Assembly (NCBI RefSeq): GCF_025567315.1
Contig: NZ_JAOQJE010000005.1
Coordinates: forward strand, 1-64,000
Source: Agathobaculum ammoniilyticum
GTDB taxonomy: Bacteria > Bacillota > Clostridia > Oscillospirales > Butyricicoccaceae
DNA length: 64,000 nt
Reading direction: 5' to 3'
Shown here: positions 43,412-53,974 of the stretch, piece by piece
Numbering within the stretch: the first letter of the stretch is position 1
Layout: every line of letters begins with the position of its first letter
The notes under the pieces: generated by a model
Databases searched by the model: none
What the model was told of the DNA's origin: nothing
The model's input: only the letters and a program-made list of their open reading frames with translations
Made by a program: the position numbers and the translations under genes

Positions 43412-44074
43412 ATGGATAAGAAAACAGGCGGTGCAAGGGCGTATATGGGGATACTGCTGTCCGGCGTTTTGGCCGGCATGATGATCTCGGTTGGCGGGAC
43501 GGTATATTTATCGGTGGACAGCAAGGTGGTCGGCGCTTCGCTGTTCAGCATCGGATTGTTTTTTGTGGTTTCCATGCGGCTGTGGCTGTATACCGGCAAG
43601 ATCGGGTATCTGTTCCGCGGCGGACACGACTATGCCGCGAAGCTGCTGCTGACGCTTGCGGGAAATTTTGCGGGCGCATTCGGCACAGCGCTGCTGCTTC
43701 GGCAGACGCGCGCAGCGGCAAATCTGGTTGGACGCGCGGCTGAGTTGAGTGCGGTAAAGCTGCAGGACGAGCCGGTCAGCGTTTTTATCCTAGCGGTGTT
43801 CTGCGGCGTGCTGATGTACATTGGCGTGAATGGGTTTGGCGTTTTTGAGCTTGCGCTGGGCAAATACGCTGCGGTATTTTTGGCCGTTGCAGTGTTCATC
43901 CTTTCCGGCTTTGAGCACTGTGTTGCCAATATGTTTTATTATTCGCTGGCCGGCGTGTGGGACAGCGGGCAGGCGTGGCTGTCCATGGCGGTCATGGTAC
44001 TGGGTAATTCGGCAGGTTCGGTCGTTGTGGCGGAGGGATACCGCGCCGCACAGAAGCTGCAGGACGCGGCATAA
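43412..44074 (+). CDS. Formate/nitrite transporter family protein
   Basis: A 220-residue membrane protein with about six helices. The family signature GFEHCVANMFYYSL is at ~168-181, and the N-terminal GVLAGMMISVGGTVYLSV matches helix 1 of FNT channels. It is shorter than typical 260-residue members. It may pass formate, nitrite or hydrosulfide. GC content returns to the chromosomal level here. A terminator follows at 44092. Confidence 0.88.
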   Translation: MDKKTGGARAYMGILLSGVLAGMMISVGGTVYLSVDSKVVGASLFSIGLFFVVSMRLWLYTGKIGYLFRGGHDYAAKLLLTLAGNFAGAFGTALLLRQTRAAANLVGRAAELSAVKLQDEPVSVFILAVFCGVLMYIGVNGFGVFELALGKYAAVFLAVAVFILSGFEHCVANMFYYSLAGVWDSGQAWLSMAVMVLGNSAGSVVVAEGYRAAQKLQDAA

Positions 44075-44091
44075 CTCCACATAATAACACG

Positions 44092-44136
44092 AAAAAGCGC
44101 TTCGACACGCAGGGACCGTGCCGGAGCGCTTTTAAG
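44092..44136 (+). terminator. Terminator of the FNT gene
   Basis: AAAAGCGCTTCG pairs with CGGAGCGCTTTT around a ~18-nt loop; the 3' arm ends in TTTT. Located 18 bp past the stop. Confidence 0.75.
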
Positions 44137-44381
44137 GATACTATATAGCAGGCCGGCCGTTTTTATAGGACGGAATCGGGACATTGCGGATTGTTTCGAG
44201 CGTGTATCAGACGAATAAGTAGGTATAATCACAGTAAGGCTTAAAGTACAAGCCTTGATCGCGATAGTTATAGATAAACTTTTTCAGCATAAATTTGCAG
44301 AGCATAGCACGCGGTTCAACGGCTCTTGCGAAGGCTTAGCGAACATTTTAAGCGTGCTTAACATTGCCGCGCGGACAGGAA
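44137..44381. other. Gene-free stretch
   Basis: About 245 bp without a credible ORF. One short inverted repeat, AAGGCTT ... AAGCCTT (near 44236-44256), is visible. No promoter or RNA gene is recognised. Confidence 0.5.
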
Positions 44382-44412
44382 AACCGCCTGCGGCTGGTCG
44401 CCGCAGGCGGTT
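44382..44412 (-). terminator. Terminator of the IlvD/Edd gene
   Basis: A perfect 12-bp stem AACCGCCTGCGG/CCGCAGGCGGTT with a 7-nt loop, 20 bp past the stop; TTTTCC follows on the minus strand. Confidence 0.88.
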
Positions 44413-44431
44413 GGGAAAGCCTGTTTGCGCG

Positions 44432-46147
44432 TTATTTCATGTAACCGCCCTGCATGGGGGATACCGCGTGCTCGGAGAAGATCTTGAGCACGCCGGAGGT
44501 GTATTTCGCCGGCTTCGGCTGCCACTTGGCGCGGCGCGTGGCCAGGATTGCCTCCATTTCGGCGGGCGTTTTTTCCTCGCCGTTCACACCGACGATCGCA
44601 AGCACGCGCGCGGGGATATCGATGCGGATAAGGTCGCCCTCCTCGACCAGCGCGATCGGGCCGCCGCTGGCCGCCTCGGGCGAAACGTGGCCGATGGACG
44701 GGCCGGTGGACGCGCCGGAGAAGCGTCCGTCCGTGATCAGGGCGATCGAGCGACCAAGCTCCTTGTCGGACGAAATCGCCTCCGAGGTGTAGAACATTTC
44801 AGGCATGCCGGAGCCCTTGGGGCCTTCGTAGCGGATGAACACCGCGTCGCCGGGCTGGATTTTGTGGGTCAGGACCGCGTCGATCGCCTCTTCCTCGCTG
44901 TCGAATGGGCGGGCGCGCAGCGTCGCCTGGAACATCTCCTTGGGGCAGGCCGTATGCTTGATGACCGCCCCTTCGGGCGCGAGGTTGCCCTTAAGAATCG
45001 CGATCGCGCCGTCCGTGCCGATCGCCTTGTCAAATGGGTGAATAACGTCGTCGCGGGTCACGCCGTGCGCGGCGCAGTATTCGTCGCACTTGTCATAGAA
45101 GCCGTTGGCGCGCAACTCTTCCAGGTTTTCGCCCAGCGTTTTGCCGGTGACGGTCATCGCGTCGAGGTGCAGCATGGACTTGATCTCCTCCATGATGCGC
45201 GGCACGCCGCCCGCGTAATAGAAATACTGCGCCGGCCACTTGCCCGCCGGACGGATATCGAGCAGATAATGCGCGCCGCGGTGCATGCGGTCAAACAGCT
45301 CGGCGTCCAGCTCGATGCCGAACTCATGCGCAATCGCAGGCATATGGATGAGCGAGTTGGTGGAGCCGGAGATCGCCGCATGCACCATGATGGCGTTCTC
45401 GAACGACTCGCGCGTGACGATATCGCGCGGCTTGAGACCGGCTTGCGCAAGACGCATGACCTGCTCGCCCGCGCGGCGCGCAACGTCGCGCAGGTCCTCG
45501 CAGGTGGCGGGCATGAGCGCCGAACCGGGCAGCATCAGGCCGAGCGCCTCGCCCATGACCTGCATGGTGGAGGCGGTACCCATGAACGAGCACGCGCCGC
45601 AGGAGGGGCAGGCGTGCTGCTTGTAATAGGTGAGCTGTTCCTCGGTGATCTCGCCGCGCTGGCACATGGCGCTGTATTTGCCGATCTGTTCGAGCGTCAG
45701 CAGGTCGGGACCCGCATCCATGACGCCGCCCGTGACCAGGATGGAAGGCATATTGACGCGGCCGATCCCCATCAGGTGCGCGGGTACCGCCTTGTCACAG
45801 GAGGCCACAAAAATACCGCCGTCAAACGGCGTCGCGCCCGCGTGTATCTCGATCATGCTGCAGATCGTGTCACGCGAGGCGAGCGAATAGTTGATGCCGT
45901 CATGCCCCTGCGCCATACCGTCGCAGATATCCGTGGCAAAATAGCGGGCGGGCCGGCCGCCCGCCTGCTTGACGCCATCCGCCGCGCGGTCAACCAGCTC
46001 AAGCAGATGAGCGCTGCCCGGGTGGCTGTCGCCGAATGTGCTCTCGATCATGATCTGGGGCTTGGACAGATCCTCCACCGTCCAGCCCATGCCCATGCGC
46101 AGCGGGTCCTGCTCCGGCGCGAGCTTGCGAATCTCCTGACTTATCAT
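44432..46147 (-). CDS. ilvD: IlvD/Edd family dehydratase
   Basis: A 571-residue Fe-S dehydratase. Cluster Cys residues appear in FATDICDGMAQGHDG, GIFVASCDKAVPAHLMG and QHACPSCGACSFMGTASTMQ; the C-terminal swivelling domain has ITDGRFSGASTGPSIGHVSPEA. The family makes 2-keto acids from dihydroxy acids: branched-chain synthesis (IlvD) or sugar acids (Edd, xylonate or arabinonate dehydratases). A divergent FadR-type repressor gene and absence of other ilv genes argue for sugar-acid catabolism; the symbol is for the family. The promoter at 46231-46260 is followed by a likely operator. Confidence 0.85.
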   Translation of the reverse strand: MISQEIRKLAPEQDPLRMGMGWTVEDLSKPQIMIESTFGDSHPGSAHLLELVDRAADGVKQAGGRPARYFATDICDGMAQGHDGINYSLASRDTICSMIEIHAGATPFDGGIFVASCDKAVPAHLMGIGRVNMPSILVTGGVMDAGPDLLTLEQIGKYSAMCQRGEITEEQLTYYKQHACPSCGACSFMGTASTMQVMGEALGLMLPGSALMPATCEDLRDVARRAGEQVMRLAQAGLKPRDIVTRESFENAIMVHAAISGSTNSLIHMPAIAHEFGIELDAELFDRMHRGAHYLLDIRPAGKWPAQYFYYAGGVPRIMEEIKSMLHLDAMTVTGKTLGENLEELRANGFYDKCDEYCAAHGVTRDDVIHPFDKAIGTDGAIAILKGNLAPEGAVIKHTACPKEMFQATLRARPFDSEEEAIDAVLTHKIQPGDAVFIRYEGPKGSGMPEMFYTSEAISSDKELGRSIALITDGRFSGASTGPSIGHVSPEAASGGPIALVEEGDLIRIDIPARVLAIVGVNGEEKTPAEMEAILATRRAKWQPKPAKYTSGVLKIFSEHAVSPMQGGYMK

Positions 46148-46209
46148 ACCAGTTCCGCTCCTTTTCTCTCAAACGTGTTTTGCCTGATTGTTTTACGCAC
46201 CCATCAAAT

Positions 46210-46260
46210 TCATCTGATGACTTTAAGCTTATTATAGGCGCTTCCAGTAGGACAAGTCAA
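46210..46260 (-). promoter_or_regulatory. Dehydratase gene promoter and FadR-type operator
   Basis: On the minus strand -35 TTGACT (46255-46260) and -10 TATAAT (46231-46236), 18-bp spacer. Just downstream is the perfect dyad TCATC-T-GATGA (46210-46220). A related ATATCTGATGAT lies at 46316-46327 near the regulator promoter. Binding by the divergent GntR-family protein is inferred. Confidence 0.65.
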
Positions 46261-46405
46261 TAATAAAACAAAAAATCGGGAAAATAACACAAACAAAAAA
46301 TAAAGAAGATGGAATATATCTGATGATTTGGGGAGGAAATGCTGGGAAGTGCTTGCGCGCGCCGGTCGGTTGGGATACAATAGAGACAGGAAAGGAGGCG
46401 GCACC

Positions 46406-47122
46406 ATGGCGGAGGATAACCGGTCGCTGGCCGGCCAGACAGCGGACGCGCTGATCGCATATATCGTGGACAGAGGGCTGGAGCAGGGGGACCGGCTGCC
46501 CAACGAAAGGGAACTGTCCGGCCTGCTGGGAGTGGGGCGCAGCACGCTGCGGGAAGCGGTGCGCATGCTGTCCTCGCGCAATATCCTGGAGGCGCGGCAG
46601 GGGGCGGGGGTGTTCGTCAGCGGGAACACCGGCGTATCGGACGATCCGCTGGGCTTCACTTTTATCCGTGATAAACAGAAGCTGGCTGCCGACTTGGTGG
46701 AGTTCCGCATGATGCTCGAGCCCCGTGTTGCCGCGTTGGCCGCGCTGCGCGCTACCCCCGCGCAGGCGGACGAGCTGGCCGCGCTGGCGCTGGCCGTCGA
46801 GCAGCGGTATGCTGCCGGCGCGCGGCACACGCAGGAGGACGCCGCGTTCCATGCCAAGCTCGGCAAGCTGAGCGGCAATGTGGTGATTCCGAATCTGGAG
46901 CCGATCATTCTGGGGGCGATCGATCTGTTTATCGACCTGACGGACGCACGCCTGAAGGAAGAAACGATCAGCTCGCATCGTGCCATCGTGGAGGCTGTCC
47001 GTGCAAACGACCCGATTGCCGCAGAGGATGCAATGACGCTGCACCTGGTCTATAACCGGAACCGCCTGCGCGGGCTGCTGGCACGGGATGGGCAAACAGG
47101 GGATACAAAAGAGCGGCGGTAA
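46406..47122 (+). CDS. GntR-family (FadR/FCD subfamily) regulator
   Basis: A 238-residue protein. The winged-helix domain is at ~8-75 (GDRLPNERELSGLLGVGRSTLREAVRML). The FCD effector domain is at ~95-225, with metal-binding-type residues in VEFRMMLEPRVAALA, AFHAKLGKLSGN and SSHRAIVEAVRANDP. The ATG at 46406 has AAAGGAGG upstream, and a TTGCGC-17-TACAAT promoter lies about 45 bp earlier. Divergent to the dehydratase gene, it probably senses a sugar acid or related carboxylate. Confidence 0.88.
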   Translation: MAEDNRSLAGQTADALIAYIVDRGLEQGDRLPNERELSGLLGVGRSTLREAVRMLSSRNILEARQGAGVFVSGNTGVSDDPLGFTFIRDKQKLAADLVEFRMMLEPRVAALAALRATPAQADELAALALAVEQRYAAGARHTQEDAAFHAKLGKLSGNVVIPNLEPIILGAIDLFIDLTDARLKEETISSHRAIVEAVRANDPIAAEDAMTLHLVYNRNRLRGLLARDGQTGDTKERR

Positions 47123-47140
47123 GTTTTTACCGCCGCTCTT
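47109..47140. terminator. Terminator between the GntR gene and the phosphatase gene
   Basis: A 14-bp stem AAGAGCGGCGGTAA/TTACCGCCGCTCTT overlaps the GntR stop codon and serves the two convergent genes. Confidence 0.8.
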
Positions 47141-47158
47141 TGGCTGGCGTGGGTGTGG

Positions 47159-47629
47159 TTATAGAGGTCCCGTCTGCGCGCTGAAGCATGTCTGGAGCAG
47201 GGCGGTGCAGCCGGCTGTGATATCCAGCCAGGTCTGCTCAAAGTCGCGGGTGTACCAGGGATCGGCAACATCGCGGGGCTGGGCGGTGAAATCAAGCAGC
47301 AGGCACAGTTTATGGTCAGGATCGCTGCCGCAGATGCGGCGCATCGCCTCGAGGTTGCGGCGGTCCATGCCGATCAGAAGGTCGTAGGTCTGGTAGTCCG
47401 CCGCCTGCAGCAGGCGGGCGGTTTTTCCGTCACATCGTATCCCGTGCTCGGCCAGCTTGCGGCGCGCTGGCGGGTAGACGGGATTGCCGAGCTCCTCCGC
47501 ACTCACAGCAGCGGAAGCGACTTGCGCGCAGCCGGACAGGCCGGCGCGCTGCAGCAGGTCGTTCATTACGAACTCGGCCATGGGGCTGCGGCAGATATTG
47601 CCGTGGCACACGAATAATATTTTTGTCAT
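47159..47629 (-). CDS. Low-molecular-weight protein-tyrosine phosphatase
   Basis: A 156-residue protein. The active-site P-loop CHGNICRSPMAEFV (C-x5-R-S) is at ~8-21, and the general-acid loop DVADPWYTRDFEQTW at ~120. It dephosphorylates phosphotyrosine, or possibly phosphoarginine in Gram-positives (YwlE-like). It is the last gene inside the feoB element, 122 bp from the right inverted arm. Confidence 0.9.
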   Translation of the reverse strand: MTKILFVCHGNICRSPMAEFVMNDLLQRAGLSGCAQVASAAVSAEELGNPVYPPARRKLAEHGIRCDGKTARLLQAADYQTYDLLIGMDRRNLEAMRRICGSDPDHKLCLLLDFTAQPRDVADPWYTRDFEQTWLDITAGCTALLQTCFSAQTGPL

Positions 47630-47750
47630 TCTTTATAACTCCTGAGATCTGATTAAAGGCCTCGAACCTCTTTGTTAAGTGCAGATATTGCTAACTTTTT
47701 GTTATAATCAAATATACGCGATGGCGCCGCGCCTGTCAAGCGGCTGCGGC

Positions 47751-47780
47751 CGCATACACTTTTTCCATAAGCACATGCTT
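47751..47780. repeat. Attachment site at the feoB 5' side
   Basis: Arm CGCATACACTTTTTCC (47751-47766), four bases, then core GCACATGCTT (47771-47780). The arm is the inverted copy (15/16) of the arm at 37458-37473. Confidence 0.85.
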
Positions 47781-48886
47781 AGGCTTTGCTTGCCGCAGGC
47801 GTGCGCCCGCTGGAACGCATGGTCGAGCTGGAAGGCCACGCGCGGCAGATAGCCGGCATCCTCCAGCAGCGTGAACAATGGGAAGAAGATCGCCATGGGC
47901 GGCAGCATGACAGATACGACGGTCGCCAGCACGCGCCATACGCCATCGGCCAGCATGGAAACAACAAAGGGAGGAAGCCCGAGCGCGGACAAGCCGGCCG
48001 CGATCGGCGCGGTCAGGCCCAGCAGGTGCGTGCCGAGCCATTCGCTTGGCACATTTGCGCCGAACAGGGTGATATAAAAGACCAGGGCGAGCAGGAGGAG
48101 CATGAGCGGGATTCCCAGGCGGCGGCTCATCAGGATGCGGTCGAGCTGCCGGTCGCGGGCGCAGGCAGCCTCCGGTACCTGGACACAGGTGAGGGCGATC
48201 TCCTCCGCGCGCAGCGCGGCCGCGGCGGTTACCATGTCGTCGAATTGCTGTCCGGTCAGGCCGCCGGGCGGGTGCAGCGCGAGCGTGGCAAGCGCTTCGC
48301 CGCGTGTACCGCCCACCCGCTGCAGCGCGTTTTCGATCACATCCGGATAGCGGATCGCAGCGACCGGACCGGACGAATCGTTTTCCAGCACGCAGCATAC
48401 CGCCTGCGTGAGCTGCGGCAGGCCGCGTCCGCGCCGCGCAGCGCAGGGGACGACTGGAATGCCCAGCTCGCGCTGCAGGGCTTCGGTGTTGATTCGGATA
48501 CGCTTTTTGCGCGCTTCATCCATCAGATTGAGGCAGAGTACGGCGTTCGGCATGACCTCGAGTACCTGCAGGACCAAAATCAGATTGCGTTCCAGGCAGG
48601 TCGCGTCCGCAACAAGGATGGCTGCGTCCGCATCGCCGGAGGCGAGGAAATCGCGGGCAACGCGCTCCTCAGAGGAGCGGGCGCGCAGGGAATAAGTACC
48701 GGGCAGGTCGACCAGCGTCAGGCCTGTATCGCCGCAGCGCATCACGCCGTATGCGTTTGCAACGGTTTTGCCGCTCCAGTTCCCAGTGTGCTGGCGGCTG
48801 CCGGTGAGCGCGTTGAACACCGTCGATTTGCCTACGTTCGGGTTGCCGGCCAGCGCGACCACCGGCGCTCCGGTGCGCTGCCTCAA
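47771..48886 (-). pseudogene. feoB: N-terminal part of feoB, interrupted by the inserted element
   Basis: 372 codons: G domain with G1 GNPNVGKST, switch region, G3 DLPGTYSL and G4 NLMDEA; then the first Gate helices to FPLFTLLEDAGYLPRVAFQLD and GKQSLSMC at the core repeat. Translation would continue 20 codons into the element and stop at 47708. FeoB is the GTP-dependent Fe(II) permease; this product lacks half the channel and should be inactive unless the element leaves. The start is TTG at 48886, overlapping the feoA stop as TTGA, with GGGGTGG upstream. Confidence 0.92.
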
Positions 48887-49128
48887 GGGACCACCCCGAC
48901 TTCGATCTGTGCGGCGTCGCTTTTCCGCAGGGCGATGACCGCGCCGCGGATCAGGTAGGCGGTGGGATCACCCGCGGCGGCGCGCTGTATGCAGGTCACC
49001 CGCGTCCCGTCAACCAGGCCGAGATCCTGCAGGCGGCGGCGCATTCCGCCCGAGAGGTGTAACGTGCGCACGCGCGCGCCCATCCCTTCCGGCAGGTCGG
49101 GCAGCGGGAAAAAGGTTTCATGGTTCAT
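48883..49128 (-). CDS. feoA: Ferrous iron transport accessory protein FeoA
   Basis: An 81-residue SH3-like protein: LPEGMGARVRTLHLSGGMRRRLQDLGLVDGTRVTCIQ is the FeoA core, ending IRGAVIALRKSDAAQIEV. It partners FeoB at the membrane. The stop overlaps the feoB TTG. It is intact although feoB is interrupted. Confidence 0.92.
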   Translation of the reverse strand: MNHETFFPLPDLPEGMGARVRTLHLSGGMRRRLQDLGLVDGTRVTCIQRAAAGDPTAYLIRGAVIALRKSDAAQIEVGVVP

Positions 49129-49261
49129 GCTATCATTCCCTATTTAGGATTTGGCCGCGCTTTCCGCAGGGAAAGGGCGGTTACTTCATGCTATGCGGCG
49201 GGGGGGCGGCGTGACATCCGGAGCGCGGCAAAACCCCGCGCCGCAGCGGAGCGCAAAAAAG

Positions 49262-49288
49262 AAAAACGCCGCGTCAGCGGCATTTTTC
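49262..49288 (-). terminator. Terminator of the dehydratase-like gene
   Basis: GCCGC/GCGGC stem with GTCA loop, flanked by AAAAAC and ATTTTT, 14 bp past the stop at 49302. On the minus strand it ends in GTTTTTC. Confidence 0.7.
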
Positions 49289-49301
49289 GGTCGTATCAGG
49301 G

Positions 49302-50544
<1,243 letters not shown>

Positions 50545-50570
<26 letters not shown>

Positions 50571-53508
50571 GCTTTCTGCCCTCCTCTACTGCGGCCAGCA
50601 TGCTGCGGATGCGGATTTTGGCCGCGCCCAGGTTGCTGATCTCGTCAATTTTAAGCTGTGTATAGATTTTGCCGCCGTCTTCACAAATAGCGCGCATTTC
50701 GTCCGTTGTGATCGCATCGATGCCACAGCCGAACGATACGAGCTGGATGAGCTGCGCGTTTTCCTTGCGTGTGACATACTTCGCCGCGCCGTACATGCGG
50801 GAATGGTAGGTCCACTGGTTGAGCACATGGACCTCCGGTACCTTGGCAAGCTGCCAGACCGCGTCCTCGGACACGATAACCATGTTGAATGAAGCAATGA
50901 GCTGGTCGATGCCGTGGTTGATCTCAGGATCGACGTGGTACGGCCGGCCTGCGATGACCGCGATATCCAGCCCGTGCGTGTCCGCGTAGGCGATGGCCTT
51001 CTGCCCCTCGATGCGGATCTGTGCATAATAGTCCGCCAGCGCCTGATACGCGGCCTGGGACGCAGCGGCCACCTGCTTTTTCTTCAGTCTGGGGTATTTC
51101 CCGCAAAAGTACTTGACCGCCTGCTGGACAAAGCGCTTGGGTTCGGTCAGTTCAAAATACGGCATCATAAAGTCAAAGTCCTGCAGCGCGCTCACGTTGG
51201 CCTTGAGCAGCTCGGGATAATAGGCCACAACCGGACAGTTGTAGCAGTTGGTGGCGCGGCCCTCGTCGATGTTATAGGTCATGCAGGGATAGAAAATCGC
51301 GTCCACACCCTTGTCGAGCAGGTTTTCGATATGCCCGTGCATCAGCTTGGCCGGATAGCAGACCGTGTCCGACGGGATGGAGTGCTGCCCGCGCATATAC
51401 ATATCGCGCGTGGATACGTCGGACAGTACGGTTTCAAAGCCGAGCGCGCGCAGGAATGTGGTCCAGAACGGCAGCAGCTCATACATATTCAGGCCGAACG
51501 GGATGCCGATTGTGCCATTCGGCATGGGCTTACCGCTCGGCTCGCCCATGCTCTTGAGCTTTTCGAGCTTCCATTTATACAGGTTGGGCAGCTCGGCCTT
51601 CTTTGTGCCGCCGAGCGGCCGTTCGCAGCGGTTGCCCGAGATGAACCGCCGCCCGCCGCCGAAATCGTTGACCGTCAGGCTGCAGTGGTTCTCGCACAGG
51701 CCGCAGCGCGCGGATTTGACCGTGTGGCGGAAATGGGAAAGCACGTCCATGCCAATCAGCGTGGTTTTAGCGGGACGGTTGTCCTTGGCGTGCAGCGCGG
51801 CGCCGTATGCGCCCATCAGGCCGGAGATCGCGGGACGGGTCACGTCGCGGCCGATCTCCTGCTCGAACGAGCGTAGGATGGCGTCGTTGAGGAAGGTGCC
51901 GCCCTGCACCACGATGTGCTGGCCGAGGTCATCCGGCGAGTGAGCGCGGATGACCTTGTACAGCGCGTTTTTGACGACCGAAACCGACAGGCCGGCCGAG
52001 ATCGCGTCGATGCCCGCGCCGTCCTTCTGCGCCTGCTTGACCGACGAGTTCATGAATACCGTGCAGCGCGAGCCAAGGTCGATCGGGTGCTGGGCGAACA
52101 GGCCGAGCTTGCAGAATTCCTCGATTGAATAGCCCATCGAGCGGGCAAAGGTTTCGATGAACGAGCCGCAGCCGGACGAGCAGGCCTCGTTGAGCGAAAT
52201 ATTATCAATGCATTTGTTGCGGATCTTGAAGCATTTGATATCCTGCCCGCCGATATCGATGATGAAGTCCACGTCCGGACAGAAGTGGCGCGCCGCGCGG
52301 AAGTGCGCGACCGTTTCGACCAGGCCGAAATCCACGCCGAAGGCGTTCTGGATGAGCGCCTCGCCGTAGCCCGTGACTGCGCTGGACACGATATGCACGC
52401 GGTCGCCGCACAGCTCATAGAGCTTGGTGAGCTGCTCGCGGATCACGTCGGCCGGATTGCCCTTATTGGACTGGTAATGGTGGAACAGGATCTGATGGTC
52501 TTCACCGATTAATACCAATTTGGTAGTTGTTGAACCGCAATCGATGCCCAGATAAGCGTCGCCCTGATAAACGGTCACGTTTTCCGTCATTACGTCGTGT
52601 ACCCCGTGGCGGCGCTTGAAGGCCTGGTATTGCTCATCGTTTTCAAACAGCGGCGGCAAGTATTGGGCCACCAGAGGCGCGGCCGCGGCCTTTTCCAGCG
52701 CTTCCAGCAGGGAATCGACGGAATAGGTGGAGCGGGTGTCTTTGGCATATTCCGCCGCGCCCGCCGCGATAGCATAGGGGGCGAGCGCCGGAAAATGCGC
52801 ATGGTCGTCGTCGAGCTGCAGGGTTTTCTGGAATTGTCGCTGCAGGCATTTGAAGAAAAACAGCGGACCGCCGAGGAAGAGGACGTCCCCCTTGATCTCG
52901 CGCCCCTGCGCAAGCCCCGCGACCGTCTGGTTAACGACCGCCTGGAAAATGGAGGCGGCAACATCCTCCTTGCGTGCGCCCTCATTGAGCAGCGGCTGGA
53001 TATCCGACTTGGCGAACACACCGCAGCGGGAAGCGATAGTATAGATACGCTCCGCGCCCTGCGCCAGTTCGTCCAGTTCGGTGGGCGTCACGTCAAGCAG
53101 GATCGCCATTTGGTCGATGAAAGCGCCCGTGCCGCCGGCGCAGGAGCCGTTCATGCGCTCCTCCAGCTGGCCGGTCAGGAAAACGATCTTCGCATCCTCG
53201 CCGCCCAGCTCGATAACCACGTCGGCCTGCGGGACATGGACGCCGACCGCCTTGCGGGTGGCGAATACCTCCTGCACAAAGTCGATACCCGACGCCTTGG
53301 CAACGCCGAGGCCAGCCGAGCCGGTGATCGCGCAGTGGATAACGGCGTCCTCACCGATCAGGCTGCGGGCATTTGTCACAAGCTCGACAGCCTTTTCGCG
53401 CACCTTGGAAAAGTGGCGCTCATAATGTTTGTGGATAATCTCCCCATCGCGCACGACAACGATCTTAACGGTCGTCGAGCCGATGTCGATTCCTACGTTT
53501 ACATTCAT
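50545..53508 (-). CDS. CoA-dehydratase activase, tandem BcrAD/BadFG ATPase domains
   Basis: A 987-residue protein. Two ASKHA ATPase domains follow each other: the first begins NVGIDIGSTTVKIVVV, the second YLGIDCGSTTTKLVLIG (~320). Each has an activator Cys region (MNGSCAGGTGAFIDQ; EACSSGCGSFIETFAR) that would bind a bridging [4Fe-4S]. A DUF2229-type domain (~630 on, GIPFGLNMYELLPFW) ends the protein. It would pass an electron with ATP hydrolysis to a partner such as the downstream protein. The ATG at 53508 has AAAGGATA upstream. It overlaps the downstream gene by 26 bp. Confidence 0.85.
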
Positions 53509-53740
53509 AAGTATCCTTTTTCTCCCGTGTAAAAAACAATGCGCCGCAAGACGCATGGAAAATTGCGGCAAGATGCGTTCTGCGTTGCAGAAAACAGGGG
53601 TTTTCGCTGGGAAATGCTTTCCTGAACTGGTATAAATGGGGGAAAGCCGCCGCAAGACCGCAATCTTACTTATTTAATATATACGCGCATGGGAGAAATG
53701 TCAATCCACTGTAAAGGTGCGGGGCTGCCGAAAATACGCC

Positions 53741-53769
53741 TTGACAAAGCGCGTATTTTTATATAAAAT
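53741..53769 (+). promoter_or_regulatory. metK promoter
   Basis: -35 TTGACA (53741-53746), -10 TAAAAT (53764-53769), 17-bp spacer, just ahead of the SAM riboswitch. Confidence 0.85.
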
Positions 53770-53793
53770 AGACTGCGTAAATGAATAAATTTC

Positions 53794-53935
53794 CTTATCG
53801 AGAGCGGTGGAGGGAACGGCCCTGTGAAACCCGGCAACCTGCGCAAATCCATGCGTAAGGTGCCAAATCCGGCGTATGAACACGAAAGATGAGGGGGCAA
53901 AACGCACTTTTCGCTCCCAAAAGGGAGCGTTTTTT
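53794..53935 (+). promoter_or_regulatory. SAM-I riboswitch (S-box) with terminator
   Basis: The S-box consensus is read in order: CTTATCGAGAGCGGTGGAGG, then GGCCCTGTGAAACCCGGCAACC, GGTGCCAAATCC and GAAAGATGAG (to 53893). The expression platform is the terminator CGCTCCC-AAAA-GGGAGCG (53912-53929) plus TTTTTT. SAM binding should stop transcription of metK. Confidence 0.97.
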
Positions 53936-53974
53936 GTTGCTCTCCCGAAAAATGCAGAAAGGAATAAAATCGCT

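Larger units (their letters stand above)
37446..47780. mobile_element. 10.3-kb serine-recombinase element inserted in feoB
   Basis: Direct repeats GCACATGCTT bound the element (37446-37455, 47771-47780), and the two feoB pieces outside are collinear. Inside each end lie inverted arms: GGAAAAAGTGGATGCG at 37458-37473, and its complement with one mismatch at 47751-47766. A circular form would carry arm-16 bp-arm, the size and symmetry of a serine-integrase attP. The recombinase gene starts 400 bp from the left end. The cargo is GC-rich and metabolic apart from an AT-rich MerR/GNAT pair, which is unusual. The gap at 39470-39764 is of a size that fits the missing ends of two convergent genes, so a mis-join is not needed, though it cannot be excluded. 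Confidence 0.85.

Noticed and set aside
44255..46237. A 660-codon plus-strand frame covering the dehydratase gene
   Set aside because: Antisense shadow of the dehydratase, which has all family motifs on the other strand.
36618..48886. An inversion as the cause of the feoB split
   Set aside because: Both halves keep the same strand and order, and the core repeats are direct; an inversion would leave the halves in opposite orientation.
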